Below are positions 8,424 to 18,041 of a stretch of 64,000 bases of DNA, in pieces. Made by a program: the position numbers and the translations under genes. The notes beneath the pieces were generated by a model. It saw only the letters and a program-made list of their open reading frames with translations, was not told the DNA's origin and made no database searches. The stretch is from the NCBI RefSeq assembly GCF_003945385.1, contig NZ_AP018920.1, forward strand, positions 4,092,001-4,156,000, in the 5' to 3' direction. The first letter of the stretch is position 1. Every line of letters starts with the position of its first letter. Source of the stretch: Pseudonocardia autotrophica. GTDB lineage: Bacteria > Actinomycetota > Actinomycetes > Mycobacteriales > Pseudonocardiaceae.

Positions 8424-8828
8424 GTGGCGTTCCTCCAGCTCACCGCGATCATCGTCGACGACTACGACGAGGCCGTCGCGTTCTTCACCGGCGCCTTGGG
8501 GTTCGAGTTGGTCGAGGACTCCCCTGCCTCGACCAACGACGGCCGGCCCAAGCGGTGGGTCGTCGTCCGCCCGCCGGGCGCCGAGACGGGGATCCTGCTC
8601 GCCCGCGCCGACGGAGAGCGCCAAGCGGCGGCGGTCGGGGACCAGCATGCCGGGCGGGTCGGGTTCTTCCTCTCCGACGACGACTTCGAGGGCCGATACG
8701 CACACATGCGGGCGGCCGGGGTCAAGTTCCTCACCGAACCACGGACCGAGCCCTACGGACGCGTCGTCGTGTTCCGTGACGTCGCCGGCAACCGCTGGGA
8801 CCTGCTCGGTCCGGCGAGCCCGCCGTGA
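8424..8828 (+). CDS. VOC (glyoxalase/bleomycin resistance) family protein, copy 1
   Basis: A 134-residue single-module VOC protein starting at a GTG (8424) after GAAGGAG. The first beta-alpha-beta motif is LTAIIVDDYDEAVAFFT; the second half contains RTEPYGRVVVFRDVAGNRWD, the usual end of this subfamily. VOC proteins are metal-dependent lyases, isomerases, dioxygenases or binding proteins; the exact reaction cannot be told. A second gene at 24405-24809 encodes nearly the same protein (17 differences in 134 by eye). This copy sits on the scar of the broken MFS gene. Confidence 0.85.
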   Translation: MAFLQLTAIIVDDYDEAVAFFTGALGFELVEDSPASTNDGRPKRWVVVRPPGAETGILLARADGERQAAAVGDQHAGRVGFFLSDDDFEGRYAHMRAAGVKFLTEPRTEPYGRVVVFRDVAGNRWDLLGPASPP

Positions 8829-8883
8829 ACGATTGCGCTGCCCGGTACCGCTCGGCTCTCGACGATGTCGTCGAAGCGACCGA

Positions 8884-9153
8884 TCACGCGTAGCCGCAGG
8901 CCCGGAAGGTGGCCTGCCGGATCTCCTCCGCCTCGGCCACGGTCCAGCCCAGACGCGCCGCCGCTTCGTCAGGCGTCATCATGATCGGGACGTCCCAGAT
9001 GCGACCGAGTTCCAGCTTCCAGTAGGCCAGCGTCCGGCCGCCTTCACGTTCGGCGTGGTCGCGGATCCGGGTGTCGGCGATGCGCGCCGGGTCGTCGGCC
9101 CGCCTCGACGCGAATCACGCCATCTCCTCGGCGTTCAGGTGTGCAACGGCCAT
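8884..9153 (-). pseudogene. Small hypothetical protein gene with in-frame stop
   Basis: Read from the ATG at 9153 the product begins MAVAHLNAEEMA and then meets a TGA at 9117-9115. The same frame continues with good coding character (DHAEREGG, LAYWKLELGRIW, MTPDEAAARLGWTVAEAEEI) to the TGA at 8886-8884. The family is not recognised. Either this is a broken gene of about 89 codons or translation begins at an unusual codon after the stop. Confidence 0.35.
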
Positions 9154-9608
9154 GACGCCCCATTCTGCGGTGGCTGCCGAGCGTACGACGTCGGCCACCG
9201 TCGAGGTCGACCCTGGACAGACACTCGGTTGGCCACCCAACCCGGCCCAGATCCTTCACGCTCGCGCCCGGGCTCGACGCGCACGCTGGCGACACCGAGT
9301 GGAGCAGCACCGACGAGGACGACCGGTCGGTCTCGTCGCAAAGGCGCTCCCGCAGGATGTGCACGCCCCGCGGTCCTCGATCCGGGTCGGCCGGATCGAG
9401 GGGCTGATCGAGATCCGCGACGATCGCGGCCGGCACGGCCCGACGTTCGGCCGGGTCGGTGACGTGACCGGCGTGGCCCGTGCAGGCAGATCTGCACGTA
9501 TCCCGTGACAGGCACGCACGTGGGCGTTCGGTGCCGCGGTGCACGGCTCGGACATACGTGGGTCACGCGATCTCCGAACCACTCGGGGAACCTCACCCGA
9601 GGTAGCAG
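9154..9608. other. 455-bp stretch without a convincing gene
   Basis: Several frames are open on both strands, as expected at this GC content, but none shows a family motif, a good ribosome-binding site or consistent coding character. It lies between two gene remnants and is best seen as decayed sequence. Confidence 0.4.
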
Positions 9609-10004
9609 ATGACCGGCGTCGGCCACGACGCCCTGGTCGCCGTCACCTACCTGCTCGACGCGGGCGGCGCGATCAACCGAGGCGGAAGCTCGGCGAACAC
9701 GGATCGTCCTCGATCAGCCCCTCGCCGCCGGAGTGGCAGCCTCCGGCATCGTCGCCACCGGGCGTGCTGTGACGCCGCAGAGGATCTGCGCGGGCCGGGG
9801 GTCCACGTCCGGCGGGCCGACTTCACCGACACCACCTCGATGCGGATCGCCGACGAGCACCAGCGCACCGAGCAGTACATGCACGCCGGTGGCGTGCCGT
9901 CCGTGATGCTGCGCGACGGCTGGTGCCTCGAGAACCACCTCGGCCGGATCCCGCCGATGCGGCGGACCGGGCTGTTCCTCGGCGCCGCCGGCACGAGTAC
10001 CTGA
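9609..10004 (+). pseudogene. Decayed NmrA/QOR2-type quinone oxidoreductase gene
   Basis: The later part reads RIADEHQRTEQYMHAGGVPS and then VMLRDGWCLENHLGRI and GLFLGAAG, a clear match in pattern to the type-2 NAD(P)H:quinone oxidoreductase/NmrA proteins (ADEHRATE, LRNGWYTEN, GAAGDG). Pieces of the N-terminal half are found in other frames (LAAGVAASGIVATGRAV near 9718-9768, then DLRGPGVHVRRADFTDTTS), so at least two frameshifts exist, and the middle of the protein is missing. The gene cannot be functional. Confidence 0.6.
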
Positions 10005-10049
10005 CGACCCCGTCCACCCGCAGCGATGGAGCAGACCCGTTCCCGGATC

Positions 10050-10124
10050 TGCGGGCGCACCCTCACCGGTCGCCTCGATCGGGGTGCTCAGCACGGTGAC
10101 CGCCAGCAGGGCGACCCGGCTCAT
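10050..10124 (-). pseudogene. Head of a gene once coupled to the S9 peptidase
   Basis: An ATG at 10124-10122 overlaps the peptidase stop codon in an ATGA arrangement, the usual sign of a downstream operon partner. The first residues MSRVALLAVTVLSTPIEA look like real coding sequence, but the frame then runs into the quinone oxidoreductase remnant. The body of this gene has evidently been deleted. Confidence 0.35.
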
Positions 10125-12073
10125 CGAGCATCCTTCGGCTGCGCGGTGCACCGTCCGCCCAGGTGCTCGGCGAGGTGACGCTCGATCGCCCGGTACAGGC
10201 GGAGCCGGTTGCCCTCGTTCTCGAACCCGTGCCCCTCGTCCTCGGCGAGCAGATACTCGACCGGGACACCGCGCTCACGCAGCGACGCCACGATCCGGTC
10301 GGACTGTGCCTGCGGCACCCGGACGTCGTTGGCGCCCTGGGCGACCAGCAGCGGCGTCCGGATCCGGTCCACCATCGTGATCGGCGAGCGCGCGGTCAGC
10401 TCGGCCTCCTGCTCGGGCACGTCCGGGTCCCCGAGGTAGCGGTACCAGCTGTTGGCGTTGTACCGGCGGGTGAACGGCGGCAGCGCCCGCAGGGCGGCGA
10501 CGAGATCGGAGACGCCGACGTAGTCGACCGCGGCGGCGAACAGGTCGGGGGTGACGGTGATCGCGCGCAGAACGGCGTATCCGCCGTAGGAGACACCGGA
10601 GATCCCGATCCGGGCGGGGTCGGCGTAGCCCTGCGCCACCGCCCAGTCGACGGCGTCGATCAGGTCGTCCTGCATGGCTCGGCCGTACTCGCCGACGGCC
10701 GCGGTCAGGTGCCGGCGCCCGTACCCCAGCGAGCCGCGATAGTTGACCTGCAGCACCGCGTAGCCCCGGTTGGCCAGCAGCTGCACCTCGGGGTTGTAGG
10801 TCCAGTAGTCCTGGGACCACGGGCCGCCGTGCACCAGCAGCACCGTCGGCAGGTTCCGGGGCTCCACACCGACCGGCAGGGTGAGGTAGCCGGGCAGCTC
10901 GAGCCCGTCCCGGGCGGGGAAGCGCACCGGGGTCATCGGGGCCAGGTCGGCGGGGTCGAGATCCGGGAAGGGCTGGAACAGCCGGCGCCGCTCACCGGTG
11001 TAGTGGTCGTAGAACCAGGTCACCCCCGGCTCCCGGTCGTGGGTGAAGGTGACGATCCAGCGCCGGCCGGACACATCGGACGAGATCGTGCCGAGCACGC
11101 CCTCCGAGAGCGCCGCGAGTTCGGCGTACACCGGGGCGAAGTCGGGATCCAGGACCTCGATGTGCGGTCGGTCGTCGACGAAGCGGGCCGCGATCGCCTC
11201 GCCGGTCCCCCGGTGGGTGTACACCGCGGGCGGCAGCACCCCGGGCGCCATGATGCCCATGATGTCCAGGCTGCGACCCTCGACGGCCGCGACGACGGTC
11301 TCCTCGCCGGTCTCCCGGTCGATCCGGACCAGCGCCAGGTCGTCGCCGTCGCGGAAGGAGCCGACGAGCAGGCCGCCGCCGTCCGGGGTCACCAGCTGCG
11401 GCTGCACGCTCAGCGGGTACTCCGCACCGCCCATCCGGCGCAGCAGCCGGGGGGTCCCGGTGGTGCGGTCGATCCCGGAGACGGCGACGGTCCCGTCCTC
11501 CTCGGTCGCGATCAGGAACGCCGGTGCACCGCCGCGGTCGAGGAGCGTCGCGGCCAGTGGATCGGCCTCGTGGTGGTGCAACACGACCTCGCCGGTGGCG
11601 ACGTCGATCCGGTGCACGTCGATCGTCTCGACCTGCAGGTTCATCGTGACCAGGACGTTGCCGGGCACCGAGGGCAACGGCTCGACGCCGAAGACCCGCG
11701 ATCCCGGACCCATCGGGGTGAGGTCGACCGCCGGGGCCGGATCGTCGCCACCCACCCGGTCGAGGTCGACCCGGTAGAGGTGCCAGTCCTCGTTGCCGTC
11801 GGTGTCCTGCAGGTAGAGCAGCCAGCGCGGGTCGTCGGTCCAGTGGTACATGGTGATCCCGCGCCGGGTGTCCGCGGTGACCGGGACGGCGTCGGCGTGG
11901 GTCTGGTCGACGCCGCGCACCCAGATGTTGCGCCGCCCCAGGTGCGGGGCGAGGTAGGCGATCCGGGAGCCGTCGGGGGAGATCGAGGGCACGACGAACG
12001 CGGGATCGGCGAAGAACTCGTCGACCTCGACGAGCCTCGGCCGGGTGCCCGGGGCGGTGTCCGCGGCGGTCAT
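10121..12073 (-). CDS. S9 family peptidase (prolyl oligopeptidase / acylaminoacyl-peptidase-like)
   Basis: A 650-residue protein, the normal length. The N-terminal 390 residues form a WD-like beta-propeller (repeats such as SPDGSRIAYLAP and DDPRWLLYLQDTDG). The C-terminal hydrolase domain has the serine elbow GISGVSYGGYAVL, the Asp in VAQGANDVRVPQ and the His in EDEGHGFENEGN. Such enzymes are cytoplasmic oligopeptidases that cleave short peptides after entering the propeller; no signal peptide is seen. GAGAGGACACGAC before the ATG is a fair ribosome-binding site. A coupled downstream gene has been lost. Confidence 0.93.
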   Translation of the reverse strand: MTAADTAPGTRPRLVEVDEFFADPAFVVPSISPDGSRIAYLAPHLGRRNIWVRGVDQTHADAVPVTADTRRGITMYHWTDDPRWLLYLQDTDGNEDWHLYRVDLDRVGGDDPAPAVDLTPMGPGSRVFGVEPLPSVPGNVLVTMNLQVETIDVHRIDVATGEVVLHHHEADPLAATLLDRGGAPAFLIATEEDGTVAVSGIDRTTGTPRLLRRMGGAEYPLSVQPQLVTPDGGGLLVGSFRDGDDLALVRIDRETGEETVVAAVEGRSLDIMGIMAPGVLPPAVYTHRGTGEAIAARFVDDRPHIEVLDPDFAPVYAELAALSEGVLGTISSDVSGRRWIVTFTHDREPGVTWFYDHYTGERRRLFQPFPDLDPADLAPMTPVRFPARDGLELPGYLTLPVGVEPRNLPTVLLVHGGPWSQDYWTYNPEVQLLANRGYAVLQVNYRGSLGYGRRHLTAAVGEYGRAMQDDLIDAVDWAVAQGYADPARIGISGVSYGGYAVLRAITVTPDLFAAAVDYVGVSDLVAALRALPPFTRRYNANSWYRYLGDPDVPEQEAELTARSPITMVDRIRTPLLVAQGANDVRVPQAQSDRIVASLRERGVPVEYLLAEDEGHGFENEGNRLRLYRAIERHLAEHLGGRCTAQPKDAR

Positions 12074-12348
12074 GTCGTGTCCTCTCGTGGTGCGGCGGTC
12101 GGGGCGTCGGCCGCGTGTTCGTCATCGGTCATCCGGGGTGCTGCATGCGCTCGGCCCCGTTCCGGCCCAGCACGCCGACCAGGGACATGCCGGAGGAGGA
12201 CACGCTCATCGGACGAGTGTCGAGCGCCCCGCCCCGGACCGAATCGGTCGTCCGATCAGTCGGTTCGTCCTGTTCCGGCCTGCAAGCTGGTTGTTATAAC
12301 TGGGTCGGGTCGCTGCCTGGTGGCCCGACGAGAAGGGCTGCGGTCGTG
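12074..12348. promoter_or_regulatory. Divergent promoter region, S9 peptidase / LuxR regulator
   Basis: This 275-base spacer holds both promoters. TTGTTATAACTGG near 12291-12303 is the only AT-rich stretch and may be the -10 region for the LuxR gene. No clear operator was found. Confidence 0.35.
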
Positions 12349-15108
12349 ATGGAGCTGTTCGGACGGCGGGCCGAAACCGCAACCCTGGACCGGCTGCTCG
12401 CCCGGGCGGCGGACGGTGCGGGCTCCGGCCTGGTGCTGTGGGGTGAACCGGGGATCGGCAAGACCGCGCTGCTCGACCACGCCGTGAGCGCAGCCGCCGG
12501 GGCCACGGTGCTGCGCTGCCGGGGCACCCGGATGGAGGCCGGGCTCGCCTTCGCGGCGCTGCACGAGCTGCTGTGGCCCGTCACCGGCCGCCTCGACACG
12601 CTCCCCGCGCCCCAGGCCGCGGCCCTGCGCGGCGCTCTGGGCCTGAGCGACGAGCCGGCGAACCGCTTCCTGATCGGCGCGGCGGTCCTGTCGCTGGTCT
12701 CCGACCTGGCCCGCGACCGTCCGGTGCTCGTCGTGGTCGACGACGCCCAGTGGATCGACGAGGCGACCGCGCACTCGCTGGGGTTCGTGGCACGGCGGGT
12801 GGGCACCGACCCGGTCCTGGTCCTGCTCACCGGACACTCCGATCCCTCGTCGGGGCCGTGGGAGGGGCTGCCCGCGCTGGAGATCGGTGGCCTGAGCGAC
12901 GAGGACGCCCGCACACTCCTCTCGGCCTCGGTGCCCGAGGCCCGGCCGTCGCTGATCGACGAGGTGACCCGCACAGCCGGAGGCAATCCGCTGGCGCTGC
13001 ACGAGCTGCCGACCCTCGTCCGGGAACCGGACGACGCGCCACTGCCGCCGCCGGGCGGCGACCCGGTACCGATCGGCCCCCGGCTGCGGCGGGCGTTCCA
13101 GGCCCGGGTCGAGGCGATGTCGGCGCCCACCCGCGCTCTGCTGCTGCTGGCCGCGGCCGAGGATCGGGGCGACCGCCTCGCCCTGCACCGGGCGGGTACC
13201 GGGTGGGACATCGACGCCACCACCTGGGACGACGTGCTGCACTCGGGCCTGCTCCGTACCGCGGGGTCCCGCGTCGAGTTCCGGCACCCGCTGATCCCCG
13301 CGGCGATCTACGACGGCGCCGCGCTGTCGGAGCGGCAGGCGGCACACCGGGCGCTGGCCGCGGTCCTGCCCCCGTCCGCGGTCGAGGAACGCGCCTGGCA
13401 CCTGGCCGCCGCAGCCGAGACACCCGACGAGGACGTCGCCGCGCTGCTCGAACTCGCGGCCGAGAAGTCCCTGCGCTGCGGTGCAGGTCCGACGGCCGTG
13501 CGCACGCTGCGGCGGGCGGCCGAGCTGTCCCCGGCTCCGGCCGACGCCGCACGCCGGCTCGCCGCCGCCGCCCGCGCCACGTGGGACGCGGGCGACGCCG
13601 ACACCGCTCGGCGGCTGCTCGACGACGCCGCACGCCTGGAGAGCGAGACCGACATCGCCCGGGCCAGCCACGGATTGCGCGGGATCCTCGAGTTCACCAC
13701 CGGCATCCCCGAGCGCGCGCACCACTACCTGGTCCGCGACATGGACGCCGTCAGCGGTCCACGGTCCACGGTCGGGCTGGGGGCGGTCGCGGTCCGGGCC
13801 GCCTGGTCGGCCGGCCGCACCGACCTCCAGCACGAGGCGCTGCGGCGGCTGCTGGCAGTGGACGCCGGTGTCGACGCCTCGCTGGCCGAGCAGCTGCCGA
13901 CGCTGCGCACCTGGTGGTCGTGCTACGACGAGACCGGCGAGATCACCTCGATCGCCCCGGACCGGGCCGGGGACACGGTCGGCCGGATCGTCACCGCCGC
14001 CTGGGAGCTGCTGCCACCGATGCCGCTGGTACTGGCCTGGGGCATCGAGGGCTCGCTGCGCGACGTGCTGCGCATGCAGGCCGCGGAGCTCCGGCGGCGG
14101 CACGAGCTCGCCGCCCTGGCCGTGGTGCTCTCCCAGACCGCGGTCCTTGACCTGGCCGCGGGGCGGTGGGACGCCGTCGAGACCGACGCGATCGACGGCC
14201 TGTACCTCGCCGAGGAGGTCGGCGCGGACCACGTGGCCACGCAGTGTCGCGGCACCCTGGGATTGCTGGCCGCGGGCCGCGGCGACGAGCCGGCCGTCGA
14301 GGAGCACACGACCAGGGCTCTGGAGGTGTCGGTGCCGCGGGGAGTGCGGGCCCTCACCGCGTCCGCGTACTGGCCCCGCGGCCGGGCGGCGCTGCTCGCC
14401 GGTCGTCCCCTGGAGGCGCTGAGCCACCTGATGCCGCTGGCCGAGCCCGGCCACGAGGCCGCCCATCCCACCTTCGCGATGCTCGCCGCCGCGGACACCG
14501 CGGAGGCCGCGGTGCAGGTCGGCCGCTTCGACGTCGCCGAGTCCCGGCTGCGGGCGGTGGCGACGTGGGCACAGCGGTCGGACGCCGGCTGGGCGCACGC
14601 GACCGTCCACCGCCTGCGAGCCCTCGTCCGTGGCGGACCGACGGCCGAGGACTCGTACCGGAAGGCGCTGGATGCGCCGGGGGCGGCGGACCGTCCCTTC
14701 GAGCACGCCCGCACCCGGCTGCTGTACGGCGAGTGGCTGCGCAGGGCACGCCGCCGGGCGGACGCCCGCAGCCGGCTGGCCACGGCCGCGGAGGTGTTCG
14801 ACCGGCTCGGCGCGGAGCCGCTGCGGAGGAGATCGCTGCGCGAGCAGGATCTGGCCGACGCGCCCACAGCCCGCCGCGGGCCCGGCCCGGCGGCCACCCT
14901 GACCGCCCAGGAGTTGCGGGTGGCGCGGCTGGCGGCGAACCGGATGACCAACCGGGAGATCGCGGCGCAGCTGCTGATCAGCCCGCGCACGGTCGGGCAC
15001 CACCTGGCGAACGTCTACCCCAAGCTCGGCATCACCTCGCGCGGGGAGCTCACCCGCATCGATCTGCACGGCGATCTGCGGCTCCGGGTGGGCGTGCACG
15101 ACGGATGA
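12349..15108 (+). CDS. Large ATP-binding LuxR-family regulator (LAL/MalT-like)
   Basis: A 919-residue protein starting MELFGRRAET. Walker A is GEPGIGKT near residue 33, Walker B is LVVVDDAQWID near residue 125. A long middle region of helical repeats (TPR-like, about 400-830) probably binds an inducer or partner. The C-terminal LuxR helix-turn-helix reads LTAQELRVARLAANRMTNREI, with RTVGHHLANVYPKLGI ending the domain. The frame is open upstream but the ATG at 12349 is where homology-like sequence begins. The next genes on the same strand form a likely quinone-detoxification group and may be its targets. Confidence 0.9.
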   Translation: MELFGRRAETATLDRLLARAADGAGSGLVLWGEPGIGKTALLDHAVSAAAGATVLRCRGTRMEAGLAFAALHELLWPVTGRLDTLPAPQAAALRGALGLSDEPANRFLIGAAVLSLVSDLARDRPVLVVVDDAQWIDEATAHSLGFVARRVGTDPVLVLLTGHSDPSSGPWEGLPALEIGGLSDEDARTLLSASVPEARPSLIDEVTRTAGGNPLALHELPTLVREPDDAPLPPPGGDPVPIGPRLRRAFQARVEAMSAPTRALLLLAAAEDRGDRLALHRAGTGWDIDATTWDDVLHSGLLRTAGSRVEFRHPLIPAAIYDGAALSERQAAHRALAAVLPPSAVEERAWHLAAAAETPDEDVAALLELAAEKSLRCGAGPTAVRTLRRAAELSPAPADAARRLAAAARATWDAGDADTARRLLDDAARLESETDIARASHGLRGILEFTTGIPERAHHYLVRDMDAVSGPRSTVGLGAVAVRAAWSAGRTDLQHEALRRLLAVDAGVDASLAEQLPTLRTWWSCYDETGEITSIAPDRAGDTVGRIVTAAWELLPPMPLVLAWGIEGSLRDVLRMQAAELRRRHELAALAVVLSQTAVLDLAAGRWDAVETDAIDGLYLAEEVGADHVATQCRGTLGLLAAGRGDEPAVEEHTTRALEVSVPRGVRALTASAYWPRGRAALLAGRPLEALSHLMPLAEPGHEAAHPTFAMLAAADTAEAAVQVGRFDVAESRLRAVATWAQRSDAGWAHATVHRLRALVRGGPTAEDSYRKALDAPGAADRPFEHARTRLLYGEWLRRARRRADARSRLATAAEVFDRLGAEPLRRRSLREQDLADAPTARRGPGPAATLTAQELRVARLAANRMTNREIAAQLLISPRTVGHHLANVYPKLGITSRGELTRIDLHGDLRLRVGVHDG

Positions 15109-15307
15109 TCGGCCGGGCCCTGCGCCGGTGACCGATTACGCGCACGATTCGTACGCCTCGGCCCCGTCATAGCGTGCGGCCGTCGGGGAGCCGGGGTGTG
15201 ATCTACCGGGACCGGCGACGGGGACCGTCGCGAGCTGGTCGCCGACCCGCCGGGCGAGATGGTCCTCCGACCGGCGCCCGCACCCGAACGCTCCCGCAGG
15301 AGGCACG

Positions 15308-16315
15308 ATGACCGAGATCACACCCGCCGGACTGCACCACGTCACCGCCATCGCCGCGGACCCCCAGGAGAACGTCGACTTCTACACCGACGTCCTCGGA
15401 CTGCGGCTGGTCAAGCGGACCGTCAACTTCGACGACCCCGGCACCTACCACCTCTACTACGGCGACACCTCCGGTTCGCCGGCCTCGATCCTGACCTTCT
15501 TCCCGTGGCGCGGGATCACCGCGGGCCGCGTGGGCACGGGGCTCACGACCGCCACCGCGTTCAGCGTGCCGCCCGGCTCGCTGGGCTGGTGGCAGAACCG
15601 CCTCGCGTCGCTCGGGATCGACGCCGACGCCCCCGCCGACCGCGACGGGACGGAGGTCCTGACCCTGCGCGACCCGCACGGCCTGGTCCTCGATCTGGTC
15701 GCCTCCCCCGGTGACCACCGCTCCGGGTGGGACGGCGCGGCCGACGTCCCCGACGAGCACGCCGTGCGCGGCCTGCACTCGGTCACCCTCACCGAGTCGG
15801 TCACCGAGCCCACCCAGCGGCTGCTGACCGAGATGCTGGGCATGAGCCTGTCCGAGGAGAACGGCGACCGCAGCCGGTTCGCGATGGCCGGCGGTGCCGC
15901 GGGCGCGCTCGTCGACGTCACCGGATCCACCGGCGTCCGAGGCCTGCAGGCCGGCGGGACCGTCCATCACGTCGCCTTCCGCGCACCCGACCGGGCCACC
16001 CAGGAGGACTGGCGACGGCAGCTGGTCGCAGCCGGGCTGGCCGTCACCGAGATCCTGGACCGGCAGTACTTCACGTCGATCTACTTCCGAGAGCCCGGCG
16101 GCGTGCTGTTCGAAATCGCCACCGACGCACCCGGGTTCACCGTCGACGAGCCGCTGCTGACCCTCGGCCGGGCCCTGAAGCTGCCCCCGTGGCTGGAGCC
16201 GAACCGGGCGCAGATCGAACGCGCGCTGCCGCCGCTCACTGTGTCCGACGACGAGCGGGCCGACAACGAGCCGGCCGACGACGAGCGGGCCGACGACACG
16301 AGGGCCGGATCGTGA
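15308..16315 (+). CDS. Ring-cleaving dioxygenase of the VOC superfamily (MhqO/LinE/PcpA-like)
   Basis: A 335-residue protein with two VOC modules. Metal-ligand candidates are the His in PAGLHHVTAIA, the His in GTVHHVAFRAP and the Glu in VLFEIATDAPGF, the 2-His-1-carboxylate Fe(II) set. It resembles the hydroquinone dioxygenases of the MhqO/MhqA type, which open hydroquinone or catechol rings. The C-terminus carries a repetitive Asp/Glu/Arg tail (DDERADNEPADDERADD). A GGAGG site precedes the ATG, and the stop overlaps the start of the next gene (GTGA), so the pair is translationally coupled. Confidence 0.88.
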   Translation: MTEITPAGLHHVTAIAADPQENVDFYTDVLGLRLVKRTVNFDDPGTYHLYYGDTSGSPASILTFFPWRGITAGRVGTGLTTATAFSVPPGSLGWWQNRLASLGIDADAPADRDGTEVLTLRDPHGLVLDLVASPGDHRSGWDGAADVPDEHAVRGLHSVTLTESVTEPTQRLLTEMLGMSLSEENGDRSRFAMAGGAAGALVDVTGSTGVRGLQAGGTVHHVAFRAPDRATQEDWRRQLVAAGLAVTEILDRQYFTSIYFREPGGVLFEIATDAPGFTVDEPLLTLGRALKLPPWLEPNRAQIERALPPLTVSDDERADNEPADDERADDTRAGS

Positions 16316-16953
16316 CCGACATCCTCACCCGTCCCCACGTGTGGCGGCCGGGTACCGCCGGGCATCCGCCCCTGCTGCTCCTGCACGGGACCGGCGGGGA
16401 CGAGCACGACCTGCTCCCCCTGCGGGAGCACCTCGACGCGGCGGCACCCGTGCTGTCGGTGCGCGGAACCGTGCTGGAGAACGGCATGCCCCGCTTCTTC
16501 CGCCGGCTCGCCGAGGGCGTCTTCGACGAGGACGACCTCCGGATCCAGGTCGATGCCCTCGCCGAGTTCCTCCTCGCCGCCGAAGACCGCTACGAGGTCG
16601 CAGCCGGATCCTGGACCGCGGTCGGCTTCTCCAACGGCGCCAACATCGCGTCGGCGCTGATGTTCATCCACCCGGAGCGGCTCAGCGGGGCGATCCTGCT
16701 CGCCGCGATGGTCCCGTTCCGCGACGGGCCGCCGCCCTCGGATCTGTCCGGACGACGCGTGCTCGTCTCCAACGGCCGGCAGGACCCGATGGCCACGGCC
16801 GTCCACACCTCGACGCTGGTCGACCAGTTCCGGTCGGCGGGCGCCGAGACGACCACCGCCCCGCACACCGGGGGCCACACCATCGCCCCTTCATTGCTGC
16901 CGCGCATGGCGGGCTGGCTCGCCGAGGCCCACGGCGACCCGCAGCAGGCATGA
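16312..16953 (+). CDS. Alpha/beta-hydrolase (MhqD/YodD-like carboxylesterase)
   Basis: The 213-residue product begins at a GTG overlapping the upstream stop by four bases. It has the oxyanion motif LLLLHGTGGDEHDLLPL, the serine elbow GFSNGANIAS, the acidic residue in VSNGRQDPM and the His in HTGGHTI. Small hydrolases of this type accompany MhqO-like dioxygenases in Bacillus and actinobacteria and are thought to act on quinone-derived or ring-opened products. Location is cytoplasmic. The coupling with the dioxygenase supports a shared pathway. Confidence 0.88.
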   Translation: MTDILTRPHVWRPGTAGHPPLLLLHGTGGDEHDLLPLREHLDAAAPVLSVRGTVLENGMPRFFRRLAEGVFDEDDLRIQVDALAEFLLAAEDRYEVAAGSWTAVGFSNGANIASALMFIHPERLSGAILLAAMVPFRDGPPPSDLSGRRVLVSNGRQDPMATAVHTSTLVDQFRSAGAETTTAPHTGGHTIAPSLLPRMAGWLAEAHGDPQQA

Positions 16954-16999
16954 GCCGACCCCGCTCCCGTTGCACACCACTACCGGAAGAGGAACGACG

Positions 17000-17401
17000 A
17001 TGACCTCGAACGAGCCCCCCTTCAACTGGGGCGTCCCGTGGGAGGACGCCTACGGCTTCGACCAGGCCCAGCAGGTCGGCGACACGGTCTACATCTCCGG
17101 CCAGCTCCCGCACGACGACAAGGGTCTCGTCGGGGAGGGCGACCTGGGCAAGCAGCTCGAGTCGACGTTCGAGCACCTCGACGGCGTACTGGAGCACTTC
17201 GGCGCCACTCGCCGGCAGGTCGTGCAGACCACCGTGATCCTCGTCGACCTGCGGGAGAACTTCGACGCGGCTGCCGCGGCCCATCGCGCGTACTTCGCGG
17301 GCCGGCGGCCGACCAGCACGACGTTCGGTGTCGTGGATCTGGCGATCCCGGGCCAGCTCGTCGAGATCAGCGCAGTGGTGCGGCTCGACCTGCCGCGCTG
17401 A
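17000..17401 (+). CDS. RidA/YjgF/UK114 family protein
   Basis: A 133-residue protein with ALQQ-like start region, the core VYISGQLPHDDKG, HLDGVLEHFGATRRQVVQTT and RRPTSTTFGVVDLAIPG, all typical of the Rid family. RidA proteins hydrolyse reactive enamine/imine intermediates, but several subgroups sit in catabolic operons with other duties. The ATG at 17000 follows GAAGAGGAACGACG. It lies 46 bases after the hydrolase on the same strand and probably belongs to the same transcript. Confidence 0.87.
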   Translation: MTSNEPPFNWGVPWEDAYGFDQAQQVGDTVYISGQLPHDDKGLVGEGDLGKQLESTFEHLDGVLEHFGATRRQVVQTTVILVDLRENFDAAAAAHRAYFAGRRPTSTTFGVVDLAIPGQLVEISAVVRLDLPR

Positions 17402-17487
17402 CCGGAGCCGACACCGGCCGGCAACGCGGTGCGCGGTATCGCGCCGCCGCCCCGGGACCGGCACGACACATCACGGAAGGAAACCCG

Positions 17488-17880
17488 ATGGCCGACAATC
17501 TTCACGACAGGACCGGTGCGGCGGTGACCGTGAGCATCGATGAATCCCGGCCGGTCAGCGCGTTCATCGTGACCGTCGCCGACGGCTCCCCCGCAGGTCG
17601 AGCAGACTTCGTGGACTCGCCCACGGTCGACCAGGAGCGGATCTTCTTCCACACCGAGGTGGACCGGGAGTTCAGCGGACGAGGCCTGGCCGGGATCCTG
17701 ATCCGCGAAGCGCTCGCGGACAGCATTCGCACGGGACGCACCGTCGTCCCGGTGTGCCCGCTGTTCGCCGGCCACCTGGACAAGCACGGAGACGACTTCG
17801 TCGCCGACGGTGGACGCTTCCGCCTGCCGACGAAGGCCGATCTCGCCGTGGTCCGACGTGCCACACGAGCCGGCTCCTAG
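17488..17880 (+). CDS. Small GNAT-fold N-acetyltransferase (YjdJ/GCN5-related type)
   Basis: A 130-residue single-domain protein with the short GNAT pattern FFHTEVDREFSGRGLAGILI (acetyl-CoA loop SGRGLAG) and VVPVCPLFAGHLDKH, the signature of the short acetyltransferase group PF14542. Its substrate is unknown. GGAAGGAAACCCG before the ATG at 17488 sets the start. It follows the RidA gene by 86 bases. Confidence 0.85.
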   Translation: MADNLHDRTGAAVTVSIDESRPVSAFIVTVADGSPAGRADFVDSPTVDQERIFFHTEVDREFSGRGLAGILIREALADSIRTGRTVVPVCPLFAGHLDKHGDDFVADGGRFRLPTKADLAVVRRATRAGS

Positions 17881-18041
17881 CGCACCGCGCAGGACGCCGG
17901 GGCCGGAACGGGTGGTGGCGGCCACCGAGTTCGGCCCTGAACGGTCTGCGACGGGGCACCCGGATCGTCGCGTTCCCGGAGGGTTCCACCGTTGTGCGCA
18001 CTCCGGCCCCCACGCAACGCGTCACCACGAGAGAGGCAGAC

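Noticed and set aside
10163..12349. 728-codon plus-strand frame opposite the S9 peptidase
   Set aside because: Pure antisense shadow; low-complexity composition and no start signals.
12256..15099. 947-codon open frame on the minus strand opposite the LuxR gene
   Set aside because: It is antisense to a clear ATPase/LuxR protein, rich in Arg/Gly/Gln without any domain motif; such long shadows are expected at this GC content.
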